Assembly (NCBI GenBank): GCA_964584805.1
Contig: CAZPAY010000004.1
Coordinates: 62,001-126,000 of the forward strand
DNA: 64,000 nt
Direction: 5' to 3'
Source: JABHIE01 sp964584805
GTDB lineage: Bacteria > Planctomycetota > UBA1135
Both the position numbers and the translations under genes were made by a program. Positions 7,531 through 16,244 of the stretch are shown here, in pieces. Positions within the stretch are counted from its first letter, which is position 1, and each line of letters begins with the position of its first letter. Below the pieces are notes generated by a model. The model saw nothing but the letters and a program-made list of their open reading frames with translations, searched no databases and was not told where the DNA came from.

Positions 7531-9531
7531 ATGGCAGATTCCTCGGTACCCACCACACCATTCGTTTCTAACAAGTTTCTCCCCTCGATGATGCGCGGGG
7601 CTTCCGCGTCCACCGCGGTCGCGTGCATCGGGTCATTCGTCGTTTCTGGTCTTGAACTCGCTGCCAACTCTCCTTTTTCTTGGCTGACGATTTCGGGTGC
7701 TTTGCAATGGGTAATCATGCCCTGGGCCTTGCTCTTGGGCGCACTGGCGGGGCTGATGGCTCGCGGGGCCACCAATGGCGCTCTGCGTCAAATGGGCATA
7801 ACTACCGGTTTGGCTATTTTGGTCCTACCTTTCTTCTTGAGTGGCTTGGTTTTGTTTGCGGCACTTTTCGCCGTTGCGATTGTCGCATCCATTGCCGCTA
7901 GGAAAGGCCATTCTCTATCGAATCCACGAGCCTTAGCCCGCTTTTTGGGCATCGGTCTTGTCATGAGTCTTTCCGCTGGTGTTTTGGGCTTTCTGTTCCC
8001 CGGGGCAAGCGCGACTTCCCAGTCGTACCCTCCAGCCTTAGCGCGAGGTGAAGTTGATGATCGGCCCAATGTTGTTGTAGTCGTTTGCGACACCTTGCGA
8101 GCAGGGAGCATGAGCGTCTATGGCTATGAGCGTGATACAACTCCTTTCCTGGAAGATCTTGCTTCACGCGGCATTTTATGGTCACAGGCCGAAGCCACCG
8201 GAAATCACACGCCACCTAGTCACGCGAGTCTCTTCACTGGGCTATATCCAAGTGAACATGGCGTGATGGCAACAGGCGTTGGCTTGCCTCAAGGCCCGGA
8301 AACATTGGCTGAGAGATTGTCCGGTCGCGGCTACGCCACGGTGGGCGTGACGACTAACTTTGTTATTCGCAGCGCAGCCGGATTTGGTCGCGGCTTCGAT
8401 GTTTTTGATGATTCTTTATTGCGTCAAACTCCTTTGTCGCCTTCCATTGAATTTATGCGGCGGTCGACTTATCACGGCCGGTCACTCGGAGATGTTCCGT
8501 TTCTCCTTTCGCGAATCACGTTAAACAAATTGTTGGCCAATGCCGCGATGGATCGGCGGGCTGTTCATGCAGATGAAGTCAATCAGCTTGCTATGCAACA
8601 TATGCAGGCTGTTCAATCCACGGGTCGCCCCCTGTTTATGTTTTTGAATTACATGCAGGCTCATGCTCCATATCAGGCGCCGGGTGCTTGGTTTGACAAG
8701 TATCTTGAGCACGACCCTGGGCCGTTTCGTGAGCGTTTGTCTAAATTGGCTTTCTCAAAATTGCATGGCGATTTGTTGCGCGAAGTTCGTGCGGGGCAAG
8801 ATCATCATGAAGTTGTTGGCGCATTGCAAGATAGATATGACGCCGAAATCGCATATTTAGATAGTCAACTTGCTGAGCTTGAGGAAATTGTTGCCGAGGA
8901 GTCCGGTGATCGCCCTTGGGTTTTGATTGTGACCTCTGACCACGGCGAGCATTTTGGCGAGCACGGCTTACTGCGGCATGGCGACGCTTTGTTTGAAGAG
9001 ACGCAGCACATCCCTTTGATGGCCGTGGGTACTCACTTACCTCAGGGCCTTGTGGCTCCTGAGACGGTAAGCTTGCTGGATGTCCCCGGAACAGTTCTTT
9101 CTTTGGCAGGCATTGCTGAGCCACTGGGTCACAGTCAATCATTGTTAAGCGAAGCAGGCACCCCGCGAAAGCCGAGCTCAAGGTTGGTTCTTGCTGAGCT
9201 CGGGCCACTCGGAGTGTTGTCGCATTTCCATTCTTTGAATGAGGTGGCTGTTTACGAAAACAAGCATAAGACAATGCTCCGTGTTGACAATGAGGGCTCT
9301 GCTTTTGAGGTGCTGCGGGCCTTCGACCTGAGCACAGATTCTGCCGAATCCAGCCCCCTACGGCCATCCTCAATGGCCGATTCTCTATTGCGGCGTCAAT
9401 CGTCATGGGCGAGTGATTGGTGGCAGACTTACCAGGCCGGCCGCAACCGCTCTTCTTCTGTGCAATTGTCAGCACAGGATTTAGCCAATCTGGAAGAGAT
9501 TGGCTATGCCCTAGCATCAGAAGACGATTAG
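7531..9531 (+). CDS. Membrane-anchored sulfatase-like protein (alkaline phosphatase superfamily)
   Basis: The first ~170 residues hold about four or five hydrophobic segments, so the catalytic domain is membrane-anchored. The domain opens with RPNVVVVVCDTLRAGSMSVYGY (metal-binding Asp pair) and has VTSDHGEHFGEHG as the second metal site. Formylglycine sulfatases have CxPxR in the nucleophile loop; here it reads TPPSHASLFTG, with Thr in place of Cys and His in place of Arg. This points to a phosphotransferase or phosphodiesterase rather than a classical sulfatase. The C-terminus ends in the NLEEIGYAL motif common in this superfamily. It has its own -10 box and converges on ygiQ with a 4-bp stop overlap. 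Confidence 0.82.
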   Translation: MADSSVPTTPFVSNKFLPSMMRGASASTAVACIGSFVVSGLELAANSPFSWLTISGALQWVIMPWALLLGALAGLMARGATNGALRQMGITTGLAILVLPFFLSGLVLFAALFAVAIVASIAARKGHSLSNPRALARFLGIGLVMSLSAGVLGFLFPGASATSQSYPPALARGEVDDRPNVVVVVCDTLRAGSMSVYGYERDTTPFLEDLASRGILWSQAEATGNHTPPSHASLFTGLYPSEHGVMATGVGLPQGPETLAERLSGRGYATVGVTTNFVIRSAAGFGRGFDVFDDSLLRQTPLSPSIEFMRRSTYHGRSLGDVPFLLSRITLNKLLANAAMDRRAVHADEVNQLAMQHMQAVQSTGRPLFMFLNYMQAHAPYQAPGAWFDKYLEHDPGPFRERLSKLAFSKLHGDLLREVRAGQDHHEVVGALQDRYDAEIAYLDSQLAELEEIVAEESGDRPWVLIVTSDHGEHFGEHGLLRHGDALFEETQHIPLMAVGTHLPQGLVAPETVSLLDVPGTVLSLAGIAEPLGHSQSLLSEAGTPRKPSSRLVLAELGPLGVLSHFHSLNEVAVYENKHKTMLRVDNEGSAFEVLRAFDLSTDSAESSPLRPSSMADSLLRRQSSWASDWWQTYQAGRNRSSSVQLSAQDLANLEEIGYALASEDD

Positions 9532-11366
9532 ACCCTAAATCGCGGCCGAGCTTTCCGCAAGAAATCGCGGTTGTCTTCGTCTTGCCAGCGCAAAAGTGCG
9601 CGTTGAATTTTGCGGTCGCGCTCACCGCGCATCACAGGGATGGGCTTTAAATCTGGCCCCAAGCCAGACCAATACATGGCTGTTGCCAAGGTCATTGGGG
9701 TAGGGAGGAAGTCTTGCACTTGCTGCAGTCGATAACCCTCGCGCTTCAGCCAACGAGCCTGATGCTCCATGGATTCATGTGAAGAGCCAGGGTGGCTAGA
9801 GATGAAGTATGGAATCAGATACTGCTCTTTGCCAGCATCAGCGCTAGCCGCTTTGAATTGCTTCATGAAGCCCTGATACGCGTCGATGGTTGGCTTTTTC
9901 ATGAGTCGCAAAACCTTTGGATCTGTTGATTCAGGAGCTACAGAAAGTTGCCCACCCGTGTAATGAGCGGCCAGCTCTTTGATGTATTCTGGCGATTCAA
10001 GAGCAAGGTCATAGCGCACTCCACTTGCGACGTGTACATGTTTGATGCCGTCGGTCTCGCGGAAGGTTTTTAGTAAATCAATCTGTGCGCTGTGATCCGT
10101 GTCGAGCAATTTGCAAATCGTTGGGTCAATGCAACTTGTGCGTTTGCAAATAGCCTCGACCTCGGGTTTCTTGCAGGCCATGCGATACATATTGGCAGAC
10201 GGCCCGCCGACATCAGAAATCGTACCTTTGAATCCAGGTGTTGCCTTAATGTGCTCTAACTCTCGCAGCAATGATTCCTTGGAACGCGAGGTGACCTTGC
10301 GACCTTGGTGCAAGGTGATGGCGCAAAAAGTGCACCCGCCAAAGCAACCGCGCGTAGCGGCCATGGAATGTTTGATGATTTCGTAAGCAGGGATGGCGCC
10401 TGCATTTTCATAATCGGGGTGGGGCAACCGCGCGTAAGGCAACTCATGCACGGCATCAAACTGCTCTGTACTCATGGTCGGTGGCGGGGGGTAACACCAA
10501 ACCGCCCGCTGCGCAAAAGTCTGGCGTAACAGTGGTGCGTTAAGTGGGTTCGCCTCTTTTTCAATAATATTGGCCGCGCGCATAAAGTCTTCTTTAGAGT
10601 CACGGACGGCCTCCCAACTTGGTAAGTCACGCCATACTTCTGATGGCTCCGTGGTTGCTGGCTTTGCAATGCATGTGCCGCGCATGCCCTCTAAAGCATG
10701 ATTTAGTGCGCGCCGGGCCAATTTGGCATCGCGTCCACCCTGCTGGGAGAGCTCAGCATATTCGGCAGCCCACTTTTCAATGCGTTTGGCGGCCTCTGGC
10801 AAAACGCCCTCGCCGTTTCCGTAGATTAACAAGTCAGCTTTGCTGTCTAGTAGCCATGAGCCGCGCAACTTATCTGACCAAAAATCGTAATGGGCGAATC
10901 GACGCAAGCTGGCTTCTACGCCACCAATCAAGACAGGTAACCCCGGGAATGCTTCGCGAGCGCGTGAGCAATAGGAAAGAATCGCTCGATCCGGGCGTTT
11001 CCCACCTTCAGCGCCGGGTGAGTACATGTCTCGATGTCGGAAGCGTTTCCCGGAGGTGTAATTCGAAACCATCGAATCCATCGCGCCAGCTGTGACTGCA
11101 GCGAACAGTCTTGGACGACCCATTCTTAGGAAATCATCAGCCGAGTGCCAATCTGGCTGTGCAACGACTCCAACGCGCAAGCCTTGTTGCTCCAGAAGGC
11201 GCCCTAGTAGTGAAACGCCGAAACTTGGGTGATCGATGTATGCATCGCCGCTAATAAACAGCACATCGAGTTCACTCCAACCTCGCTCTGCCATATCGGC
11301 AAGAGTGGTTGGCAAGAAAGCACTACGCGGGGTTCGCTTGATTGGCGAGCGGTTCGGTTGTCGCAT
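9528..11366 (-). CDS. ygiQ: YgiQ-family radical SAM protein
   Basis: This is a member of the UPF0313/YgiQ family, whose reaction is not established to my knowledge. The N-terminal part has the B12-binding-like start LDVLFISGDAYIDHPSFG and PVLIGGVEASLRRFAHYDFW. The radical SAM core has the Cys triad CFGGCTFC at residues 341, 345 and 348, followed by HQGRKVTSRS. The family's PGFKGTISDVGGPSANMY and CIDPTICKLLDTDH stretches are present, and so is the C-terminal QVQDFLPTPMTLATAMY region. 612 residues is normal. A TAAAAT box lies eight bases before the ATG. Confidence 0.95.
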   Translation of the reverse strand: MRQPNRSPIKRTPRSAFLPTTLADMAERGWSELDVLFISGDAYIDHPSFGVSLLGRLLEQQGLRVGVVAQPDWHSADDFLRMGRPRLFAAVTAGAMDSMVSNYTSGKRFRHRDMYSPGAEGGKRPDRAILSYCSRAREAFPGLPVLIGGVEASLRRFAHYDFWSDKLRGSWLLDSKADLLIYGNGEGVLPEAAKRIEKWAAEYAELSQQGGRDAKLARRALNHALEGMRGTCIAKPATTEPSEVWRDLPSWEAVRDSKEDFMRAANIIEKEANPLNAPLLRQTFAQRAVWCYPPPPTMSTEQFDAVHELPYARLPHPDYENAGAIPAYEIIKHSMAATRGCFGGCTFCAITLHQGRKVTSRSKESLLRELEHIKATPGFKGTISDVGGPSANMYRMACKKPEVEAICKRTSCIDPTICKLLDTDHSAQIDLLKTFRETDGIKHVHVASGVRYDLALESPEYIKELAAHYTGGQLSVAPESTDPKVLRLMKKPTIDAYQGFMKQFKAASADAGKEQYLIPYFISSHPGSSHESMEHQARWLKREGYRLQQVQDFLPTPMTLATAMYWSGLGPDLKPIPVMRGERDRKIQRALLRWQDEDNRDFLRKARPRFRV

Positions 11367-11374
11367 GTCATCAT

Positions 11375-11380
11375 ATTTTA
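11375..11380 (-). promoter_or_regulatory. -10 box of ygiQ
   Basis: The minus strand reads TAAAAT, eight bases, then ATG at 11366. A further ATGATG lies between them but is out of frame. Confidence 0.45.
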
Positions 11381-11409
11381 GGACGACAGACAGTCGATTG
11401 GCATTTGGA

Positions 11410-11547
11410 TTAAGGCTCGATTTGTGCAGTCTCTAAATCGACCTTGGGCTCGACCTCCCAGATTTGCACAAGCGCCATGCAAGCAAACAAGAAAACCAAG
11501 CCAGCAATGAGTGCGCTAGTCGGGCGAGTTTTCTTGGCGGGTTTCAT
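11410..11547 (-). CDS. Small single-pass membrane protein, 45 residues
   Basis: The reading frame encodes a Lys/Arg-rich start (MKPAKKTRPTS), one transmembrane segment (ALIAGLVFLFACMALVQIW) and an acidic tail ending EVEPKVDLETAQIEP. An aaggg sequence about eight bases before the ATG could be a ribosome binding site. It lies between the beta-helix protein and ygiQ on the same strand. The charge layout and clean start and stop support a real gene, but I know no homologue. Function unknown. Confidence 0.55.
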   Translation of the reverse strand: MKPAKKTRPTSALIAGLVFLFACMALVQIWEVEPKVDLETAQIEP

Positions 11548-11610
11548 GTCGTTGCCCTTATCGGGCACAATCGCTTTTTTCTAAAGTGAAAGAAGGTATA
11601 CCGCGTGAAA

Positions 11611-13065
11611 TTATCGATTTGGCGGAATTGAAATTCGCCTTGGGATGATTGAACTGGCATGGAATGTGTGTTGCGCGTCGCGGCCGAGCAATTGCACAAA
11701 AAGCTCTCTTCCAGCCATGCTTGGGTGGTTGGATATCTTGTAGGTGGCGCGCCAAGCGCCGGAGCTATCCATAGAGCCGTTTGATATACGCGTGTGGGGG
11801 GTTGTGCCAGAAATATGCTCAAATGGCAGGTGTGTAATTTTGCTGCCTAAGCGTATTTGAAAGGCCATCAAGGGTGGCCCGCTTGCCTGAAAATGGACCT
11901 CTCGCCCTAAAAAGATTTGACTGTCGAGACCGACAGAAATCTCGCCATGTTGAATCGCGCCTAGGTCATGCATCGCGCCATTTTTCCCACGCTGCGTGCC
12001 ATTGAAATCTTCAAAGGGGTAGGCCGGATAGGCAGCCGATCGAGCCGGTGAGTCGTTTCGCATGACCCAGCCCGCATCAACAAAAAGCGGGTCGCCGTAA
12101 TGATTGGCGCCAATGTTTGCGAGGCCCGCATCTTGCACTAAGTTACTTTCCCAAGTTACGAGGTGAGTCATATTGGGCCAGTCGTAGAAATCCGTTGCGT
12201 TACCCCAAAAAATATTACGGCGTATCACCGTGTAGGTCGACCACGGATTGTTTGTTGGTGTTGTCACGCGGATGGCATCAAGGCCGCTGGCGAGTAGGTT
12301 GCAGTGAGTGACATACAGATTGCATTGCCCGCCTTGCCCTTCGAACCTGATGGCGTGTTGTGCAAAATCACTAAACACACTATTCTCAAAGTTGGTCTCA
12401 ATCGATGCATTCACGCCCTCTGCGAGCATTTGGATGCCGTCCTCGCTGCCGCCGTGGAGGTACGAACGCTGCACATTGACTTTGAGATGAGAGTTTTCGC
12501 GAGCGATTAAGTCGAGCGCGGTGTTTTGCGTGTGCAAGTTACTGAGACGGATGTCTATTTCGATATGTGTGAGCCCGGAGACATCAGCCGATATTGCGCG
12601 ATCGGCAACCAATAGAATCATCTCTTCCATTTTGATTCGCGTGTAATCCGTGCTTGCTGCGGCTCCAGACATTTCGATTGTCGTTGGCGCGCTGCGCAGG
12701 GTAAAGCCACGCAAGCAGAGACCTTGGCTATCGGCACTCAGCAAGAAGTTCGATGTCGCTGTGCTGGTACGGCGGCCATTGACGATTACCGATCCCGCGG
12801 TGACGGCTTCAATGACTACTTCGTCTGCACCAATCGTCATGGGCCACGCCTCTTCGTAATACCGACCACGCTCTAAGCGGATGCGGATGGCCTGCCCCGG
12901 TTGCTGCATGGAAAGCGCATGCCCAATGGTGCGTACAGGGTCATTTTGCGTGCCTGGGCAACTCGCATGATCAATCCCCCTCACTGGGTCTACATGGACC
13001 ACGGTTTGCGCGATTGCTGCACTACTTAAAGCGGCAACGCAGAGGATGGAGAGGAGATTTCGCAT
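11611..13065 (-). CDS. Secreted right-handed beta-helix (pectate-lyase-like, DUF1565-type) protein
   Basis: Residues 1-19 are a signal peptide (MRNLLSILCVAALSSAAIAQ). VHVDPVRGIDHASCPGTQNDPVRTIGHAL is the usual opening of DUF1565 parallel beta-helix proteins. It is followed by repeated strands about residues 75-340 (NFLLSADSQGLCLRGFTL, THIEIDIRLSNLHTQNTALDL, CNLYVTHCNLLASGLDAI). The last ~120 residues resemble a small beta-rich C-terminal domain found in other secreted proteins of this type. It is probably exported or surface exposed; no catalytic residues could be assigned. A strong hairpin sits directly before its ATG. Confidence 0.8.
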   Translation of the reverse strand: MRNLLSILCVAALSSAAIAQTVVHVDPVRGIDHASCPGTQNDPVRTIGHALSMQQPGQAIRIRLERGRYYEEAWPMTIGADEVVIEAVTAGSVIVNGRRTSTATSNFLLSADSQGLCLRGFTLRSAPTTIEMSGAAASTDYTRIKMEEMILLVADRAISADVSGLTHIEIDIRLSNLHTQNTALDLIARENSHLKVNVQRSYLHGGSEDGIQMLAEGVNASIETNFENSVFSDFAQHAIRFEGQGGQCNLYVTHCNLLASGLDAIRVTTPTNNPWSTYTVIRRNIFWGNATDFYDWPNMTHLVTWESNLVQDAGLANIGANHYGDPLFVDAGWVMRNDSPARSAAYPAYPFEDFNGTQRGKNGAMHDLGAIQHGEISVGLDSQIFLGREVHFQASGPPLMAFQIRLGSKITHLPFEHISGTTPHTRISNGSMDSSGAWRATYKISNHPSMAGRELFVQLLGRDAQHTFHASSIIPRRISIPPNR

Positions 13066-13097
13066 GGGGGTGCGAGGGATTACCCAACGCTACCCCC
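13066..13097 (-). promoter_or_regulatory. Stem-loop directly before the start codon of the beta-helix gene
   Basis: GGGGGT at 66-71 pairs with ACCCCC at 92-97, GCG with CGC, and GGG with CCC around an ATTA loop, about 12 pairs in all. In the minus-strand mRNA the last C of the stem touches the ATG. It lies in the 41-bp gap after the top6A gene and has no U tract after it, so it is a better candidate for translational control or mRNA processing than for termination. Confidence 0.5.
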
Positions 13098-13106
13098 AAA
13101 AAGTGC

Positions 13107-14282
13107 CTAAGGGAGGAACTTTTTAATCTGCTTCATCTTGACAGGCAGATACTCTTCAATCACGAAATTAAGCCCCCATTTGGCAAAAGCCTGCTGCTCA
13201 GCACGGACGCCCAGCTTGAGCATTTGCTTGAGCGCCTTTTTCCACTTGGGGTGAGCTTGAAAGAAGGGGTCGTTTTTCAAGGCATCTTTGGCGCGTTTGA
13301 TGTCAACCGGCAGGAGTGGGTGGGTCGCGTCTTGCAGGCCAAAATCCTCGATGTCTTGGGGAGTCACGCCGAGATAAGTTGCATTCGGCACGCAAAACTT
13401 TGCATTGATGTGCGCTGCCGAGCCCGAGCCAACCTTGAGCGTGCGGTAAATGTTGCACATCCCGTAAGGGTCACAGTCAACAAAAGCGTAAACGGGCAAT
13501 TTCAAGTCTTCGCTTAACCGTCGCACAAAACGCCGAGTCGCGCGAGTGGGAACACCACCCATTTCAACCAAGATGCAATTGGCCGTGCGCCAGTAGCGGT
13601 GATGGTTGAGTCGCTGGAACATACCGCCAGTTTCAATGGCGAGGACAAATTCAGCGGTTGTTTCAAACCCTAAGTGATCCACCGAACTCGGCACCGTGTA
13701 AGCACCCGAGCCCATTGCCGCGCAATCGCTGCGAATAGGCTCATGCGTTTCGGGGTCGCGGTCGATGACGGTTAGCGCACCAACGACCGAGCCGCCGTGT
13801 TCTTCCGGGACAAAACGCAAAGTCTCGCGAGTAACGCCTTTGAGGGAAAACATGCCCTCAATATCATCAAGCACTGTGTCAGACTCACGCTGCTCATTGA
13901 ATTTCGCTTCACCCCAGTTTTTGGAAACATAGTAAGCCTCTCGTTTGGTTGCGAAATCGTCGTCGCTGACCATGTCTTGCGCAAGCGACATGAGCCGTAG
14001 TGATTGAGCAAAAGTCTTCACCGAATTCACATCAAGTGTGCGCGTTTTGAAATTATCGCCCAACTCAAAGTACCCCGTTTCTTTGGAGTAAGTGACATTG
14101 CCCAAGTTGCGCTGAGGCATCGTGATGCTCGGTAAATTGCCCGAACTGCCAATCGTGTAAACATCAGTGGCGACTTCAACAATCGACTCAAGAGCCACTG
14201 TTTGGAGGTTGCCCTTGTTGTCATCTTTTGCCGGGCCTGCTTTGCGGACGCGCGTCTTTTTTGTAGTTTTCTTAGCAGCCAT
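13107..14282 (-). CDS. top6A: DNA topoisomerase VI subunit A (Spo11-like)
   Basis: Topoisomerase VI is a type IIB enzyme; the A subunit cleaves both strands through a tyrosine. The winged-helix part has TKREAYYVSKNW, with the catalytic Tyr at residue 118 (or 117). The Toprim domain has VLAIETGGMFQRL (metal-binding Glu) and VYAFVDCDPYGMCNIYRTLK (Asp-x-Asp). The length is near the family norm, with a Lys-rich tail of about 20 residues at the N-terminus. The A and B genes overlap by one base, so they are co-transcribed and coupled. Topo VI is archaeal and plant-typical and known only in scattered bacteria. Confidence 0.95.
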   Translation of the reverse strand: MAAKKTTKKTRVRKAGPAKDDNKGNLQTVALESIVEVATDVYTIGSSGNLPSITMPQRNLGNVTYSKETGYFELGDNFKTRTLDVNSVKTFAQSLRLMSLAQDMVSDDDFATKREAYYVSKNWGEAKFNEQRESDTVLDDIEGMFSLKGVTRETLRFVPEEHGGSVVGALTVIDRDPETHEPIRSDCAAMGSGAYTVPSSVDHLGFETTAEFVLAIETGGMFQRLNHHRYWRTANCILVEMGGVPTRATRRFVRRLSEDLKLPVYAFVDCDPYGMCNIYRTLKVGSGSAAHINAKFCVPNATYLGVTPQDIEDFGLQDATHPLLPVDIKRAKDALKNDPFFQAHPKWKKALKQMLKLGVRAEQQAFAKWGLNFVIEEYLPVKMKQIKKFLP

Positions 14283-15937
14283 TAAATTGTCCGTTTGGTT
14301 TCCATCGAATCACGCAGGGTCTCTACGACTTCTTCTCGTTGCTCGTCAGTGATGCCGAGAATCTCTTGTAGCCCAATGCCAACATGTGGCAAGTAGCTCT
14401 CAATGTAGCTGCGTTTTTCAAATTCTTGGGCAACGCGTTTACCCTTGCGGATGTGCTGGCCTAACTTGCGACCGGCCTCTTGCAGTGCCAGTTTGACCTC
14501 TTTCAAAATCTCGTTGTAGGGCGCGATGGCCTCTTTCGCCTCGGAAGTAAAAGGAACCCAGACACTTGCCATATGAATCAGGATGACCGCAGAGCCGACC
14601 GGCATCGAGCCGCGCGATTGCGAAAGGCCATAATTTTTCCAAGCAGTGTTGATGACCGCTTTTGTGAAGCCACAACTCGATTGCTGGCTTAAGAGTGGCA
14701 CGCGATTTGCAAAACGCAACACCCGCACCGCTTCATCTGCATTGCCGAGCAAGTTTTCCGTGTCAGCCGTGCCTTTCTTCTTTTTCTTTTTCGTGATGCG
14801 ACCCGAAGCATCAACATCAAGTTGGTCATTGCCCGGCTTGGCCCATGCGATACCGACTTCAATCTGAAAAGGGTTGCCGCGATAAACCGAGGGTGGGCGC
14901 GTTGCGATGGCGAAAAAGTCAGCATTGGTTTCTTTCTGCAAACCATCAAGAATGCGTTCTTCCCCGATGGGCGAGAGGCAAGTTGTTGGGGGCGCAGAAA
15001 TCTTTGCGGCCTGAATCGCACGGTAAAGTGAATCCGCCTCTTCGCGTGCAATGCGCGAGGGGTAACTGCGCTCGCTCAATTTTGCGGCCGCAATAATCGT
15101 CTTGGCGACTTTTGGTCCAACTCGGCAAAATTCATCTTGTAAGAATCCACTCAGCCAGCGCGATTTGGTGTTGCGCAGCATTTTCATCAACTCACCTAAT
15201 TCGACACCATAAGGGTGAGGCTTTATCTCTTCGCCACGGTCAGGGACTACCTTAGAGGCCCGCTCATAAAGGTGCGCCTCATCCATGCCGGGGGCGAGGT
15301 AGGTGATGCTTGAGTGGGGGTTTGAGACGGCCGTTTGCTTGATGTAGTCATCGACGGAGCGAAGGCCGCGTTTGTAGCTCGCCTCAATTTCAATTTCAAA
15401 GCGCGTGCCGTGTTTGAGGTGCCACTCGTCAAGCTCATCATCTTTTGTAATGACCGGCTTGTTTTTCGTCGAATCCATTTGGATGGCAAAGTGGTGCGCC
15501 TTGCCCCGTTTGGTCTTTGAAATAATGTGCGGTCCTTTCCCCGTGGTCATCTGGCCATAAAGGCCTGCGGCTGAAATGCCAATACCTTGCTGACCGCGCG
15601 ACTGCCGGCGGCTGTGAAACTTAGATCCGTAAAGCAGTTTGCCAAAGATATTTGGAATTTGGGCGCGCACAATGCCAGGTCCATTATCTTGGACGACAAC
15701 CTTAAAACGGTCGTCTTGCTCAAGTGGACGGATCTCGATAACCAAGTCGGGGAGGATGCCAGCCTCTTCGCAGGCATCAAGCGAATTATCGACGGCCTCT
15801 TTAATGGTGGTGAGCAGAGCTTTCTGCTTATTGTCAAAACCCAGCAGATGGCGGTTTTTCGCGAAGAACTCAGAAATTGAGATCTCGCGCTGGGCCTTGC
15901 CCATTTGCTCGGCGGTTAGGTGTTTTGTTTTTGCCAC
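14282..15937 (-). CDS. top6B: DNA topoisomerase VI subunit B (ATPase)
   Basis: The B subunit is the GHKL ATPase that drives strand passage. The GHKL motifs are visible: ISEFFAKNRHLLGFDN, IKEAVDNSLDACEEAGI (N box), VVQDNGPGIV (G1) and RRQSRGQQGIGISAAGLYGQ (G2). The transducer domain has PYGVELGEL and an H2TH-type segment near FLQDEFCRVGPK. A Lys-rich insertion (TKKKKKKGTADTE) lies near residue 390. The start is a GTG; no good ribosome binding site was seen. Together with top6A it forms a complete heterotetrameric enzyme. Confidence 0.95.
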   Translation of the reverse strand: MAKTKHLTAEQMGKAQREISISEFFAKNRHLLGFDNKQKALLTTIKEAVDNSLDACEEAGILPDLVIEIRPLEQDDRFKVVVQDNGPGIVRAQIPNIFGKLLYGSKFHSRRQSRGQQGIGISAAGLYGQMTTGKGPHIISKTKRGKAHHFAIQMDSTKNKPVITKDDELDEWHLKHGTRFEIEIEASYKRGLRSVDDYIKQTAVSNPHSSITYLAPGMDEAHLYERASKVVPDRGEEIKPHPYGVELGELMKMLRNTKSRWLSGFLQDEFCRVGPKVAKTIIAAAKLSERSYPSRIAREEADSLYRAIQAAKISAPPTTCLSPIGEERILDGLQKETNADFFAIATRPPSVYRGNPFQIEVGIAWAKPGNDQLDVDASGRITKKKKKKGTADTENLLGNADEAVRVLRFANRVPLLSQQSSCGFTKAVINTAWKNYGLSQSRGSMPVGSAVILIHMASVWVPFTSEAKEAIAPYNEILKEVKLALQEAGRKLGQHIRKGKRVAQEFEKRSYIESYLPHVGIGLQEILGITDEQREEVVETLRDSMETKRTI

Positions 15938-16244
15938 AGGATGAAAAAGCGGTGGATTAGCCCGTTTTAACGGGGAAGAACAGCGATTCTGGCGTTTTTC
16001 ACCTCCGATTTCCAGTCGAATCGGGCTGTTAAGGGTAAGTCAATGGGTTTTGGCACCCTCGAATCGTCAAGGTAAAAGGAAGTCGCAATTCCTAATTGGG
16101 TATTATGCGTATCGCCAAGAAGCCTGAAAAAACCCTGTAAACAAAGGATTATTAAAAAAGGGAATTTCTAACTAATGTAAAAGCAACTTCCATCCGAAAG
16201 AGGTTTGCGGCGAGAAGAACTAAGCGCTCGTTGCTCGAAAAAAG
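15938..16244. other. Intergenic region with several inverted repeats between top6B and the sigma factor gene
   Basis: These 307 bases hold no ORF longer than a dozen codons. They separate two divergent genes and must hold both promoters. Inverted repeats: cccgttttaacggg at 15961-15974; CCGATT/AATCGG with an 8-base spacer at 16005-16024; CAATT/AATTG at 16086-16098. A TATTAT follows at about 16102. The part next to the sigma gene is clearly more AT-rich than its surroundings. One or more of these could be operators or the sigma factor's own target; I cannot tell which. Confidence 0.5.

Noticed and set aside
8200..8240. Formylglycine sulfatase active site in the 7531 protein
   Set aside because: The loop has TPPSH in place of CxPxR, so the modification site is absent.
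8741..9625. 294-codon minus-strand frame
   Set aside because: Antisense to the sulfatase-like gene and overlapping the ygiQ end; no domain features.
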